Positions 27,515 to 36,457 of a DNA stretch of 64,000 nt are shown in pieces. The DNA comes from an uncultured Fluviicola sp. (lineage in GTDB: Bacteria > Bacteroidota > Bacteroidia > Flavobacteriales_D > Crocinitomicaceae), in NCBI RefSeq assembly GCF_902168135.1, contig NZ_CABHOL010000026.1:1-64000 (forward strand), given 5' to 3'. The notes under the pieces are model-generated. The model had not been told where the DNA came from and did no database searches. It worked only from the letters and a program-made list of their open reading frames with translations. Every line of letters begins with the position of its first letter. Within the stretch, counting starts at the first letter, position 1. Both the position numbers and the translations under genes were made by a program.

Positions 27515-28450
27515 TTATAAATTGACTTGAAAAGGCGACTGAGTAGAGTCGAAGTCCATCTTCAATTCAGCAAGGTATTCCTGCTCCAGCTGCCCCGGGG
27601 TAGGTATCAGTACCGCTTTCTTTTTCAAAACCTGTAAATCCATGAGGGTCGAATAACCATTCCGGGAAATAAGCGTTTCTGCTGAAGCTATTTCCGCATC
27701 AGCGCGCGTCCAATCGGTAATGACAGTTACATGCTGAGGAATCTCAGAATAGATTCTCGGGGTAATCAGCGTTAAATGCTCTTCTCCATACTGTTCCAGT
27801 ATCCAATGAAAGAACTGCTCCGAATAAGGCTCCGGACCGCTGACAATTCCCACCATTTTTCCGGGAACAAGGGAAATCTCCCGGTTCTGAAAGCGCGAAT
27901 AAAATCCGATATAACTTGATTTTGGAACAGTCTCACTCAATACTCCCGCAAGGCGTTTGTGTTCCTCATCCATGATCCAGATCTCCGAAAACCGCTTCAT
28001 CCACTTGCGGTGAATCCATTGCGCTATCCAGCCGGCTTTCGGCGGTAAAAAAACCTGGTGTGTAATGAAAACAGATTTAATCGTTGTAGCACGGAAACCG
28101 TAACAATGGTCCGACAGAACCAATGAAATATGAAACTCATCGACCAGTTTATCTACTTGTTTTTGTTCTTGTTTGACTGCACGGGAAAAACGCCATGCAT
28201 TGCGCCGCATTTCCGAAGTAAAATTGCCATTCCCTTTAAAGCGGAACTGAAATCCCTCAATCACGATATATGTTGCAGTAATTCCGTAGTTGGAAAAAAT
28301 TGCTTTTTGAGCTGAATTACAACAAATAAACAATTCGTTTTCCTGACCGGACAACTGCTTTAATAAAGAAATCGATCTGGCCGTATGTCCGTATCCCCAA
28401 TTGAGGCAGGCAAATAATATGCGCTCTTGTGACAATCTGACCGGATGCAT
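27515..28450 (-). CDS. Glycosyltransferase-like protein (GT-B, MurG/GT28-like)
   Basis: A 311-residue protein that opens with RILFACLNWGYGHTARSISLL; the GxGHxxR-type loop is seen in GT28/MurG-like and related undecorated GT-B proteins. The second half has GIVSGPEPYSEQFFHWILEQ, VTVITDWTRADAEIASAETLISRNGYSTLMDL (the SRxGYST segment resembles the donor-binding motif) and LIPTPGQLEQEYLA (P-G-Q-x-E-Q). It lies 5 bp after kup on the same strand and is probably co-transcribed. Donor and acceptor are unknown. Confidence 0.75.
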   Translation of the reverse strand: MHPVRLSQERILFACLNWGYGHTARSISLLKQLSGQENELFICCNSAQKAIFSNYGITATYIVIEGFQFRFKGNGNFTSEMRRNAWRFSRAVKQEQKQVDKLVDEFHISLVLSDHCYGFRATTIKSVFITHQVFLPPKAGWIAQWIHRKWMKRFSEIWIMDEEHKRLAGVLSETVPKSSYIGFYSRFQNREISLVPGKMVGIVSGPEPYSEQFFHWILEQYGEEHLTLITPRIYSEIPQHVTVITDWTRADAEIASAETLISRNGYSTLMDLQVLKKKAVLIPTPGQLEQEYLAELKMDFDSTQSPFQVNL

Positions 28451-28455
28451 ACTCT

Positions 28456-30444
28456 CTATTGACTTCGTTTCAGATTGATCGGAGCAGCTTTAGAAAGCAC
28501 GTAAGGGAAATTTTCCTCCACGTAGGAACTCGGATCCAATCCGAATTCGTTCTTTTCTGATAAAGCACGTCCTTTGATGAAGAAATACATATTCATAATC
28601 AGCTTATGGAACCAAGGCAATTCATTGTCATTCGATAAAAACTTACGAATTACGATAAATTTAAAATCCCCGATATGATCACTATGATGATACTCACAAG
28701 CATACCGCGACTTGATTTCAATCTCTCCGTTCTGCACCAATTCTTCCACAACCTGCTTGAACATCATGTCCAGTTTCGGCTGAATGCGGAATCCTAATTT
28801 GAAATCGATACGGATCAAATCATTTTCATCATGCTTCGTTACTTTGTATTCCTTCGTGTATGGTTCATCCGATGTAATCACATGCACAAACCAATAACGC
28901 TCCGCACGCTTGGGCTGCTGCTCAAGGATCGAATAAAACACTTTTGACTCCACTTCATCAACACGTTCTGCACTCGTCAGGTAAACCAGGTGCGTTGCGT
29001 ATGTCGGGATCTGGTCATCCACAGATAATTTTCGAAGAATGGGCAGATAGCTTTTGATCTTTACAAAATCAATGATGCTGTTACGAATGATCTTACTTTT
29101 GAAAATAACATACATCACGGCAATCAACAAAGATGCAATCATCAAAGTAATGTAACCTCCTTCCGGAAATTTCTCGATTTGTGCAACAGCAAATCCTCCT
29201 TCAATAACCAGGAAAACAGCAATCATTGAATACCTAAAAATCGGGTTCCAGTGCTTTCTGGCCATATAGAAGATCAGCAACACAGAGGTACTGATCATCG
29301 CCAGCACAATGGACAATCCATAAGCGGCCTCCATATTCTCAGATTTTCGGAAAATCCATACGACTCCCAAACATCCGAACATCAGGAACCAGTTGATTGA
29401 AGGGATGTATAATTGACCTTTGATATCTGAAGGGAAATTCACTTTTACACGCGGCCAGAGATTTAATCGAATTGCCTCATTGATCAGCGTAAATGAACCA
29501 GAGATAAGTGCTTGAGAAGCCACAATTGCAGCTGCGGTTGCAATAATAATTGCCGGCAGTTTGAATCCTTCCGGAATAATCATGTAAAAGGGGTTTTCTT
29601 CGTTGATGAACTCGTTGGAGTGCTTGCTTAGCAAGTATGCACCTTGCCCAAAATAATTCAAAATCAACATGCTTTTTACAAAAATCCAACTTACACGGAT
29701 ATTTTCCTTTCCACAATGTCCCAAATCGGAATACAAAGCCTCTGCTCCTGTTGTACAAAGGAATACTGCCCCCAACAACCAGAATCCATTCGGATAATGA
29801 GTCAATAAATCATACGCATAATAGGGATTCAAGGCTTTCAAAATTGAAAAATCATTGCACAATGAGTAAACACCTACGGTTCCGAGCATGAGGAACCAAA
29901 TCATCATGACCGGCCCGAAAGCACGACCGATAAATTTTGTTCCGAACTGTTGGATCACAAAAATCAATACAATCACTGCCACTACAATCGGTGTAATGGG
30001 AATATCCTTCATAGAAGGAATATAAGATAGCCCTTCAATTGCAGAAGAAACGGAAATTGGCGGTGTAATGATCCCATCGGCTAATAGAGCTGCTCCCCCT
30101 ATCATTGCAGGAATCACCAACCATTTACGTTGTCTTCGAACCAATGTATACAAGGAAAAAATCCCTCCTTCCCCTTTGTTGTCAGCACGAAGTGTAATGA
30201 TAACGTATTTGATGGTTGTTTGTAAGGTCAGTGTCCAGAATATACAGGACAATGCTCCCAGGATCAGCTGATCAGTAATTAATTTTCCTTGCTCGATCAA
30301 GTGCCCTTGTGCGTCGCGAACCGGTTCTGCATTGGTGATTGCTTTTAATACATAAAGTGGCGAAGTTCCGATATCCCCGAAAATAATTCCCACTGTGATG
30401 ATCAATCCCGCGAATGAAAGCGCGTGATGATGGCTTTTTGACAT
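28456..30444 (-). CDS. kup: KUP-family potassium transporter
   Basis: A 662-residue K+/H+ symporter. The conserved start is SFAGLIITVGIIFGDIGTSPLYVLKAI (about residues 9-35; the GDIGTSPLY motif is diagnostic), followed by about twelve membrane helices to residue 465 and a cytoplasmic C-terminal domain. Also seen: DNKGEGGIFSLYTLVRR near 92 and GAEALYSDLGHCGKENIR near 225. The frame is open to 30669, but ATG 30444 (MSKSHHH) gives the family N-terminus and avoids overlap with trmB on the other strand. The length matches the family. Confidence 0.96.
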   Translation of the reverse strand: MSKSHHHALSFAGLIITVGIIFGDIGTSPLYVLKAITNAEPVRDAQGHLIEQGKLITDQLILGALSCIFWTLTLQTTIKYVIITLRADNKGEGGIFSLYTLVRRQRKWLVIPAMIGGAALLADGIITPPISVSSAIEGLSYIPSMKDIPITPIVVAVIVLIFVIQQFGTKFIGRAFGPVMMIWFLMLGTVGVYSLCNDFSILKALNPYYAYDLLTHYPNGFWLLGAVFLCTTGAEALYSDLGHCGKENIRVSWIFVKSMLILNYFGQGAYLLSKHSNEFINEENPFYMIIPEGFKLPAIIIATAAAIVASQALISGSFTLINEAIRLNLWPRVKVNFPSDIKGQLYIPSINWFLMFGCLGVVWIFRKSENMEAAYGLSIVLAMISTSVLLIFYMARKHWNPIFRYSMIAVFLVIEGGFAVAQIEKFPEGGYITLMIASLLIAVMYVIFKSKIIRNSIIDFVKIKSYLPILRKLSVDDQIPTYATHLVYLTSAERVDEVESKVFYSILEQQPKRAERYWFVHVITSDEPYTKEYKVTKHDENDLIRIDFKLGFRIQPKLDMMFKQVVEELVQNGEIEIKSRYACEYHHSDHIGDFKFIVIRKFLSNDNELPWFHKLIMNMYFFIKGRALSEKNEFGLDPSSYVEENFPYVLSKAAPINLKRSQ

Positions 30445-30535
30445 AAGGCGTAAAATTAAACCATAAAGGTACATATTGATAAAATGACTTGCTACGATTT
30501 GATGAAAAATCCGCAAAAAACTTTTAGAGATTGTG

Positions 30536-30543
30536 TACTTTTG
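30536..30543 (+). promoter_or_regulatory. Possible -7 element for trmB (TACTTTTG)
   Basis: TACTTTTG lies 9 bp upstream of the trmB ATG at 30553, fitting TAnnTTTG with a very short leader. No TTTG lies 19-21 bp upstream of it. Weak evidence. Confidence 0.3.
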
Positions 30544-30552
30544 CACTGATTT

Positions 30553-31233
30553 ATGGGAAAGAATAAACTGAGACGCTTTGCGGAAATGAAATTGTGGGAT
30601 AATGTGTTTGAACCGACGTTGGAACCCAATCCGCAGGACGCCTTTCCGCTGAAGGGAAAATGGCACCAAGATTACTTTAAGAACTCCAATCCTATTGTGT
30701 TGGAATTAGGCTGTGGAAAAGGAGAATATTCCGTCGGGCTGGCGAGACATTATCCAAACAAGAATTTCATCGGTGTCGACATCAAAGGTTCCCGCATGTT
30801 CGTAGGAGCTAAAGAAGCTTTGGATGAAAAGCTCGAAAATGTTGCTTTCCTTAGAACCAAAATTGATTTCATCGATTCGTATTTCGAGCCGAATGAAGTA
30901 GACGAAATTTGGTTGACCTTCTCAGATCCTCAGCCTTTGAAACCCAGAAAAAGATTGACTTCGGAACAATTCATCGCGCGCTACAGACGCATTTTGAAAC
31001 CGGGCGGGATTGTTCATCTCAAAACAGATTCCACCCTCTTATTCCAATCTACAGAAGAGCAAATCCAGGAACACAATTATGACCTGATCGAGTCCACATG
31101 GGATTTGTACCAGTCCATGCCGGAAGATTTAGATCCGACCATTCGTGAAATCCTGCATATTAAAACACATTATGAACAGTTGTTTACCGCAAAAGGTTCG
31201 GTGATCAAGTATTGCTCGTTTAAAATCAATTAA
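30553..31233 (+). CDS. trmB: tRNA (guanine-N7-)-methyltransferase
   Basis: A 226-residue SAM-dependent methyltransferase making m7G46 in tRNA. The SAM-binding motif I is VLELGCGKGEYSVGLAR near residue 50, then NFIGVDIKGSRMFVGA near 73 (the R-x-x-GAK segment is TrmB-specific), EIWLTFSDPQPLKPRKRL near 120 (PDPWPKxRH equivalent, here SDPQPLKPRKR) and LKPGGIVHLKTDS near 150. Normal length. Divergent from kup and convergent with clpX, with a palindromic terminator between. Confidence 0.95.
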   Translation: MGKNKLRRFAEMKLWDNVFEPTLEPNPQDAFPLKGKWHQDYFKNSNPIVLELGCGKGEYSVGLARHYPNKNFIGVDIKGSRMFVGAKEALDEKLENVAFLRTKIDFIDSYFEPNEVDEIWLTFSDPQPLKPRKRLTSEQFIARYRRILKPGGIVHLKTDSTLLFQSTEEQIQEHNYDLIESTWDLYQSMPEDLDPTIREILHIKTHYEQLFTAKGSVIKYCSFKIN

Positions 31234-31246
31234 AATAAACCTGATA

Positions 31247-31286
31247 AAATACGTAGGGGCGAAAAATTTTTCGCCCCTACGTATTT
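31247..31286. terminator. 40-bp perfect palindrome (GTAGGGGCG family) between trmB and clpX
   Basis: Left arm from 31247 (AAATACGTAGGGGCGAAAAA) and right arm to 31286 are exact complements with no loop bases left over. It lies between two convergent genes and is T-rich on both sides, so it should stop transcription both ways. Related palindromes with the same GTAGGGG/CCCCTAC core occur at 36412-36449 and 57219-57246. Confidence 0.85.
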
Positions 31287-31303
31287 ATATAATTGATAAT
31301 TCT

Positions 31304-32524
31304 CTATGCAACTTTCAATCGTGCAACTTTGCTTTTCGAGAATTGCTCTTTTGCATATTCCAGGTCAACGCGAAACTCTTTCTCATCTTTCGATGGTAGT
31401 TCGTACATCGCATCTGTCAGGATAGCTTCACAAATAGATCTCAATCCGCGGGCACCCAGTTTAAATTCGATTGCTTTCTCTACAATGAAATCCAGTACGT
31501 TTGCATCAAAAGTCAGACGGATTCCATCGATTTCAAATAATCGTATATATTGTTTGATAATTGCGTTTTTAGGCTCTGTAATGATTCGTTTCAGGCTTTT
31601 TGCATCCAAAGGCTCCAGGTAAGTCAGTACCGGGAAACGCCCGATTAACTCCGGGATCAAACCGTAAGATTTTACATCGGTCGGAGTAATGTATTTCAGG
31701 AAATTGTCTTCGTCTACTTTTTCAGTTACCTGTGAACCAAACCCGATTGTCTGTCTGTTCACACGACTTGCAATAATTCGTTCGATTCCGTCAAAAGCAC
31801 CCCCGCAGATAAACAGGATATTCTTCGTGTCGATTGCGATCATTTTCTGCTCCGGGTGTTTTCTTCCTCCCTGCGGCGGAACATTCACCGTAGATCCTTC
31901 CAGCAGTTTCAATAAAGCCTGCTGAACTCCTTCTCCGGAAACATCTCGTGTAATAGAAGGATTATCACTCTTGCGTGCAATTTTATCGATCTCATCAATG
32001 AATACGATTCCGTGCTGAGCTGCCTGTACATTGTAATCAGCAGCCTGGAGCAGCCTGGAAAGGATACTTTCGACATCTTCCCCTACATAACCTGCTTCCG
32101 TAAGCACCGTTGCATCTGCAATACAGAACGGAACGTTCAGCATTTTTGCAATGGTTTTTGCAAGTAAGGTCTTTCCTGTTCCGGTACGCCCAACCAGGAT
32201 CACGTTTGATTTTTCAATCTCTACCTCTTCGATCTTTGTCTGGTGCAAACGTTTATAATGATTGTAAACGGCAACAGAAAGTGTTTTCTTAGCATCGTCC
32301 TGCCCGATTACATATTCATCCAATCGTTCCTTGATATCCTGTGGTTTCAACACATTTACCGGAGCACCCTGAGAAGCTGTTTTGGTTGACTGATCTTCGT
32401 CAACAATCATTCGTGCCTGGGCAATACAATGATCACAAATGTGACCTGATAAACCAGCTATAAGTAACCCTACTTGACTTCGTGGTCTTCCACAAAACGA
32501 GCAGGAAGTTTCCTTTTTTGACAT
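31304..32524 (-). CDS. clpX: ATP-dependent Clp protease ATP-binding subunit ClpX
   Basis: A 406-residue AAA+ unfoldase. The N-terminal zinc domain shows CSFCGRP...HICDHC (four Cys). Walker A is [14 protein letters not shown] near residue 113, pore loop GYVGEDVES near 147, Walker [13 protein letters not shown] near 175, sensor/RKH-type segment [12 protein letters not shown] near 290, and the arginine-finger GARGLR near 375. It unfolds tagged substrates and feeds them to ClpP, encoded just upstream. A strong hairpin terminator lies between clpP and clpX, so clpX may also have its own promoter. Confidence 0.97.
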   Translation of the reverse strand: MSKKETSCSFCGRPRSQVGLLIAGLSGHICDHCIAQARMIVDEDQSTKTASQGAPVNVLKPQDIKERLDEYVIGQDDAKKTLSVAVYNHYKRLHQTKIEEVEIEKSNVILVGRTGTGKTLLAKTIAKMLNVPFCIADATVLTEAGYVGEDVESILSRLLQAADYNVQAAQHGIVFIDEIDKIARKSDNPSITRDVSGEGVQQALLKLLEGSTVNVPPQGGRKHPEQKMIAIDTKNILFICGGAFDGIERIIASRVNRQTIGFGSQVTEKVDEDNFLKYITPTDVKSYGLIPELIGRFPVLTYLEPLDAKSLKRIITEPKNAIIKQYIRLFEIDGIRLTFDANVLDFIVEKAIEFKLGARGLRSICEAILTDAMYELPSKDEKEFRVDLEYAKEQFSKSKVARLKVA

Positions 32525-32540
32525 AGTATAATTTTAATCG

Positions 32541-32575
32541 ACAAAAAAGTCACCTCGATTAAACCGAGATGACTT
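32541..32575 (-). terminator. Intrinsic terminator between clpP and clpX
   Basis: On the minus strand the arms AAGTCATCTCG and CGAGGTGACTT (plus coordinates 32565-32575 and 32547-32557) form an 11-bp stem with one G-U pair, followed by a run of six T. It lies just after the clpP stop and before the clpX start. Confidence 0.85.
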
Positions 32576-32598
32576 AGTTAGTATTGTGCAAAGTTAGA

Positions 32599-33267
32599 CT
32601 ATTTCGGGTTGCGAAGCAAGATTTCGTCTACCATTCCGTATTCTTTTGCTTCTTCAGCCGTCATCCAGTAATCACGGTCAGAATCAGCCCATACTTTTTC
32701 GTAAGATTGCTTGGAGTGTGTAGCGATGATATCATACAACTCTTTTTTCAACTTTTGAATTTCGCGTGCTGTGATTTCGATATCGGAAGCCTGCCCCTGA
32801 GCACCCCCAAGCGGTTGGTGGATCATTACACGTGCGTGTTTCAAAGCAGAACGTTTTCCTTCAGCTCCTGCACACATCAGAACTGCTCCCATAGAAGCTG
32901 CCATTCCGGTACAGATTGTTGCAACATCCGGCTTGATATACTGCATCGTGTCATAAATTCCCAAACCTGCGTAAACAGATCCTCCCGGGGAATTCAGGTA
33001 AATTTGGATATCTTTCTTCGCATCAACTGACTCTAAGAATAACAATTGAGCATTGATGATATTTGCAACCTGGTCATTGATCCCTGTTCCCAGGAAAATA
33101 ATGCGGTCCATCATTAAACGTGAGAACACGTCCATTTGTGTCATATTCAAATGACGTTCTTCGATAATATAAGGTGTTAAAGAAGATTCGATGTAGCTTT
33201 CTAAGTGCATGCTTGAAATTCCGACATGCTTTGTTGCGTACTTATTAAATTCGTTTTTGTCGAACAT
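32599..33267 (-). CDS. clpP: ATP-dependent Clp protease proteolytic subunit ClpP
   Basis: A 222-residue serine protease forming the tetradecameric chamber used by ClpX. Catalytic Ser in TGMAASMGAVLMCAG near residue 120, His in RVMIHQPLGGAQGQASDIEI near 146 and Asp in DRDYWMTAEEAKEYG near 195. DRIIFLGTGINDQVANIINAQ near 52 and YLNSPGGSVYAGL near 88 are also standard. The first ~25 residues (DKNEFNKYATKHVGIS) form the propeptide, which is longer than in E. coli, as usual in Bacteroidota. A 315-bp non-coding leader region precedes it. Confidence 0.97.
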   Translation of the reverse strand: MFDKNEFNKYATKHVGISSMHLESYIESSLTPYIIEERHLNMTQMDVFSRLMMDRIIFLGTGINDQVANIINAQLLFLESVDAKKDIQIYLNSPGGSVYAGLGIYDTMQYIKPDVATICTGMAASMGAVLMCAGAEGKRSALKHARVMIHQPLGGAQGQASDIEITAREIQKLKKELYDIIATHSKQSYEKVWADSDRDYWMTAEEAKEYGMVDEILLRNPK

Positions 33268-33582
33268 GTTGATAGATTTTTTTTACAAGTATTAAATTAA
33301 GTGTTATTTCCGAATTGAGCCGATTTCTTTTGGAAGAGTTTCAGGTTCAAATTCCGATAGCTATCGGAATCAAAATGTTCACTGGTTCAAACGGGATCTA
33401 TTGTTTTATTCTGTCCCGGTGTTATCGGATATTATTCTTGAACACATGAATCTTTTGAACAAACGCCTACTGAGAGATCGACTGGTTTCTGACAAAATAT
33501 AAAATTAATACGAATCAGAACAATTGGTTCTTTTTTTGGCAGAAATTAACTAGAATAATTACAACATCAAAAAGTTCAAAAC
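33268..33582. other. 315-bp intergenic region upstream of clpP with a 20-bp palindrome
   Basis: No gene seen. It contains a perfect palindrome at 33351-33370 and several GGTTCAAA/TTTGAAC words (for example near 33345, 33382 and 33436-33460), the same words that form a tandem array before groEL. The part next to clpP is T-rich and must hold the clpP promoter, but no clean TTTG-N19-TAnnTTTG match is visible. Confidence 0.5.
33351..33370. repeat. Perfect palindrome, TCCGnnAGCTnnCGGA family (copy 1)
   Basis: ATTCCGATAGCTATCGGAAT is a perfect 20-bp palindrome. It shares the core TCCGnnAGCTnnCGGA with the palindrome at 47329-47348. Confidence 0.85.
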
Positions 33583-34380
33583 TTATTCGTGTAAAAATTC
33601 GATTTCATAGCTCGTATGCTTGCGGATATTCAGTACGCGTTCGTCATCAAAAATCAAGTACTGACCTTTTATACCGACCAACTTCCCTCGAATAACCGGC
33701 GATTTGTCAAAGCCGACACTTTTCACTTTTACAGGGTACTTTTCCACCGGGTAATTCAGAGAAATGATATCATCATTCATACTCACAAAATCACGCATGT
33801 CGAATGGCAGTAAATCTTCCACTCTTCCTTTTTCATCCAGTAAGTCCAATTCATGATTGATCTCGTTCTTAAGCATCCGCTGCCAGTTCGTTTTATCGGT
33901 CATGTAAGATTTTAAAGCTACTTCGATAATCCCGGCTTCGTACCTGTTGCTGGTTTCAGCCAAAATAATTGCATGGGATGCTCCCTGATCGATCCAGCGT
34001 GTAAATGTTTGCTCTGCGCGTGTTACTCCCACCTTAATACTGTCGGAAGCTGCCAGGTAAACCACGTGCGGCTGGTTGTGATGCTTGTGTTCCCACTCAA
34101 TGTCCCGGCCTTCTCCCAAATGGGCTTTACACAATTCCGGGTTGATTATACAGGGTGCCGCCTGGGGAGCAGATTGAAAACAGTTAAAACAGAAACCTTG
34201 TCCGAAAGAATTTTTAGTCTGCTTTCCGCAATTCGAACAAATAATCTTTCCGGTCCAGTTTAATTCGATCTCTTTTCCGATCAAAGCATTCATACCGATT
34301 TGAGGCTCGTTATTTAAAACAAGCTGGTATTGAATCGGTTCCCCGAAAGAAACACGCATTTTATCTAATAATCCTTTCAT
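33583..34380 (-). CDS. DUF2797 domain-containing protein
   Basis: A 265-residue protein of unknown function. It has a CSNCGKQTK...GFCFNCFQ zinc-ribbon-like Cys pattern near residues 47-72, a further PCIINPELCKAHLGEGRDIEWE segment near 78-100, then VVYLAASDSIKVGVTR and RWIDQGASHAIILAE, which look like the GIY-YIG-type region of the DUF2797 family. ATG 34380 (MKGLLDKMRV) is preferred to the upstream ATG at 34407 because the extra nine residues are not conserved-looking. It lies downstream of an ABC-F gene, with a weak hairpin between. Confidence 0.8.
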   Translation of the reverse strand: MKGLLDKMRVSFGEPIQYQLVLNNEPQIGMNALIGKEIELNWTGKIICSNCGKQTKNSFGQGFCFNCFQSAPQAAPCIINPELCKAHLGEGRDIEWEHKHHNQPHVVYLAASDSIKVGVTRAEQTFTRWIDQGASHAIILAETSNRYEAGIIEVALKSYMTDKTNWQRMLKNEINHELDLLDEKGRVEDLLPFDMRDFVSMNDDIISLNYPVEKYPVKVKSVGFDKSPVIRGKLVGIKGQYLIFDDERVLNIRKHTSYEIEFLHE

Positions 34381-34409
34381 TTTCTTAGATTTTAAGACTG
34401 ATAACAAAA

Positions 34410-34435
34410 GACTATAGACAGAATTGTCTTTAGTC
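34410..34435 (-). terminator. Hairpin between the ABC-F gene and the DUF2797 gene
   Basis: GACTATAGAC (34410-34419) and GTCTTTAGTC (34426-34435) form a 10-bp stem with one mismatch around a 6-base loop. On the minus strand it is followed by TTTTG. A modest terminator for the ABC-F message. Confidence 0.55.
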
Positions 34436-34464
34436 CTTCATCTTTTGTCTAATGTCTCAAAATA

Positions 34465-36399
34465 TTAATCTTGTATACTTTCCAATTCTTCCGCTGCTTC
34501 CATCCACAAATCCGAATAGTAATCCAGTTTGGACTTGACTTCTTCAAACGCTTTCAAAACCGGAGTTGTTTTTGCAGAATCCGAAAAATCCATGGTTGCC
34601 AGCTGATCTTCCAGTACTTTTACTTCCTTTTCCAGTTCCTGAACGCGTTCCTCATGTTGTTTTACCTTATTCTGAAGCTGGTTTTTTTTGCGCTTTAATT
34701 CCTTGCGCTCTTCATTCGAATGTGTTTTTGCCACAGGTTCTTCTACCGTTTTCTGTACCGGTTTAATTTCCGTTTTAGCTGAAGCCGGTTCCATGGACAA
34801 TTTGCGCTGCAGGTATTCATACACTCCAAAGTGATGGATTTTCAGGGTTTGGTTCTCAATGTCCCAAATCCGGTTTGTCAGTCCATCGAGGAATTCCCGG
34901 TCGTGAGAAACGATTAAGAAGGTTCCTTCGTATTGAAGCAGTGCTTTTTTCAAGACCTGCTTACTTTGAATATCCAAATGGTTCGTCGGCTCATCCAGGA
35001 TCAAAACATTTGAAGGACTTAACAGCAATTGGCATAAAGCCAAACGTGTTCTTTCACCTCCCGACAAAACTCCCACTTTTTTATCGATATCTTCTCCGGA
35101 AAACAAAAATGCTCCCAAAATAGAACGCAGATCTTTTCGAACATCACCGGATGCAACCAGATCTACCGTTTCGTAAACGCTTAAATTCTTGTTCAACCGT
35201 TCTGCCTGGTCCTGCGCGAAATAAGTAATCTTCACATTGTGCCCGTACTCTACTTTTCCTTCAAAATCAATTTCTTTTGTCAGGCATTTGAACAAGGTCG
35301 ATTTACCGACTCCGTTCGGACCGAGAAGCGCAATTTTCTCTCCCCTTCCGACTGTAATTGAAATATCCTTAAACAAGGTTCTGGAACCATAGCTTTTCCC
35401 TAAATGTTCCATTTCAAGGACCCATTTTCCGGGCTGTACATTCAACGGAAAGAAAATATTCATTTTTGCGACTATATCACTTTCCAATTCAATGCGTTCG
35501 GTGCGGTCCAGTTTCTTGATCAAAGACTGCGCAAATGCAGCTTTATTCTTCTTTGCACGGAATTTATCAATTAGCTCCTGTGTATGTTTAATTTCTTTGT
35601 CCTGCTGTTTCTTAGCTTCGGCAAGGCGTTCCAATTCTTCAGAGCGTAATTCCTTGTACTTTGAATAAGCATAGGGGAAGTCCAGGATTTTCCCGAAGGA
35701 AATTTCCCAGGTCCTGTTGGTCACATTATCCAGGAATAAACGATCGTGAGAAATAACGACAACCGCTCCTTCAAACTTTGTCAGGTAATTCTCCAACCAT
35801 TGGATCGAAACGATATCCAGGTGGTTGGTTGGCTCATCCAATAAAAGCAGGTTGGGTCTGTTCACCAAGATCTTCGCAAGTTCTGCACGCATTTTCCATC
35901 CTCCCGAGAAGGAATTCAGCGGTTTCTCGAAGTCATCTTTTCGGAACCCCAATCCATCCAGTACGGAAGCAATTTTCTCCTCCCATTGAAAACCATCGTG
36001 AATATTAAACAGGTCGTTGGTCGCATTCAGATCATTCAATAACTCCAAATAGGATTCTGATTCATAATCTTCACGTGTGGTTAGCTGTTTATTGATCTCA
36101 TCGATATGTTTTCTCAAATGGTTCAGCTGCTCATTGGAAAAAAACAGGTAATCAAATACGCTTTGTGTGGTATCGATAACGATATCCTGGGTCAGGAAGC
36201 CGACCTCCAATCCCTTTTGACGATGGATCTGACCGTCTGTTGGCTTTTCTGTCTGGGCAATCAACCGCAATAAGGTGGATTTTCCGGCCCCGTTCTTACC
36301 AACCAAACCAATGCGGTCACCCTGGTTCACCTGGGCAGAACATTCTTCAAATAAATAACCTTGCGGGAAATGCACTCCCAATTTTTCCAAAACAAGCAT
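34465..36399 (-). CDS. ABC-F family ATPase (Uup/EttA-like ribosome-associated)
   Basis: A 644-residue protein with two ABC cassettes and no membrane domain. Cassette 1: Walker A GKNGAGKST near 36, signature NSFSGGWKMRAELA, Walker B LLLLDEPTNHLD. Cassette 2: Walker A GPNGVGKST near 350, LSGGERTRLALC, VLILDEPTNHLD. The linker between them is basic and helical (about residues 235-300). A C-terminal coiled coil (residues about 555-640, rich in K/E) resembles the DNA/RNA-binding tail of Uup/YdiF. ATG 36399 (MLVLEKLGVHFPQG) is chosen; the open frame to 36468 runs through the palindrome that ends the gldM-like gene. Confidence 0.93.
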   Translation of the reverse strand: MLVLEKLGVHFPQGYLFEECSAQVNQGDRIGLVGKNGAGKSTLLRLIAQTEKPTDGQIHRQKGLEVGFLTQDIVIDTTQSVFDYLFFSNEQLNHLRKHIDEINKQLTTREDYESESYLELLNDLNATNDLFNIHDGFQWEEKIASVLDGLGFRKDDFEKPLNSFSGGWKMRAELAKILVNRPNLLLLDEPTNHLDIVSIQWLENYLTKFEGAVVVISHDRLFLDNVTNRTWEISFGKILDFPYAYSKYKELRSEELERLAEAKKQQDKEIKHTQELIDKFRAKKNKAAFAQSLIKKLDRTERIELESDIVAKMNIFFPLNVQPGKWVLEMEHLGKSYGSRTLFKDISITVGRGEKIALLGPNGVGKSTLFKCLTKEIDFEGKVEYGHNVKITYFAQDQAERLNKNLSVYETVDLVASGDVRKDLRSILGAFLFSGEDIDKKVGVLSGGERTRLALCQLLLSPSNVLILDEPTNHLDIQSKQVLKKALLQYEGTFLIVSHDREFLDGLTNRIWDIENQTLKIHHFGVYEYLQRKLSMEPASAKTEIKPVQKTVEEPVAKTHSNEERKELKRKKNQLQNKVKQHEERVQELEKEVKVLEDQLATMDFSDSAKTTPVLKAFEEVKSKLDYYSDLWMEAAEELESIQD

Positions 36400-36411
36400 G
36401 TACAAAGGTAT

Positions 36412-36449
36412 AAAATGTAGGGGCGTAAAATTTTGCACCCCTACATTTT
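36412..36449 (-). terminator. Near-perfect palindrome (GTAGGGGCG family) after the second gldM
   Basis: Left arm from 36412 and right arm to 36449 are complementary except for two positions near the centre; the core GTAGGGG/CCCCTAC is intact. It follows the gldM-like stop by 8 bp and precedes the ABC-F start, so it probably ends the gldM' message. It belongs to the same family as 31247-31286 and 57219-57246. Confidence 0.75.
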
Positions 36450-36457
36450 TTTTGAAA

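Noticed and set aside
28456-30669. A 737-residue Kup protein starting at 30669
   Set aside because: The conserved family N-terminus begins at ATG 30444, and the extension would overlap trmB on the other strand.
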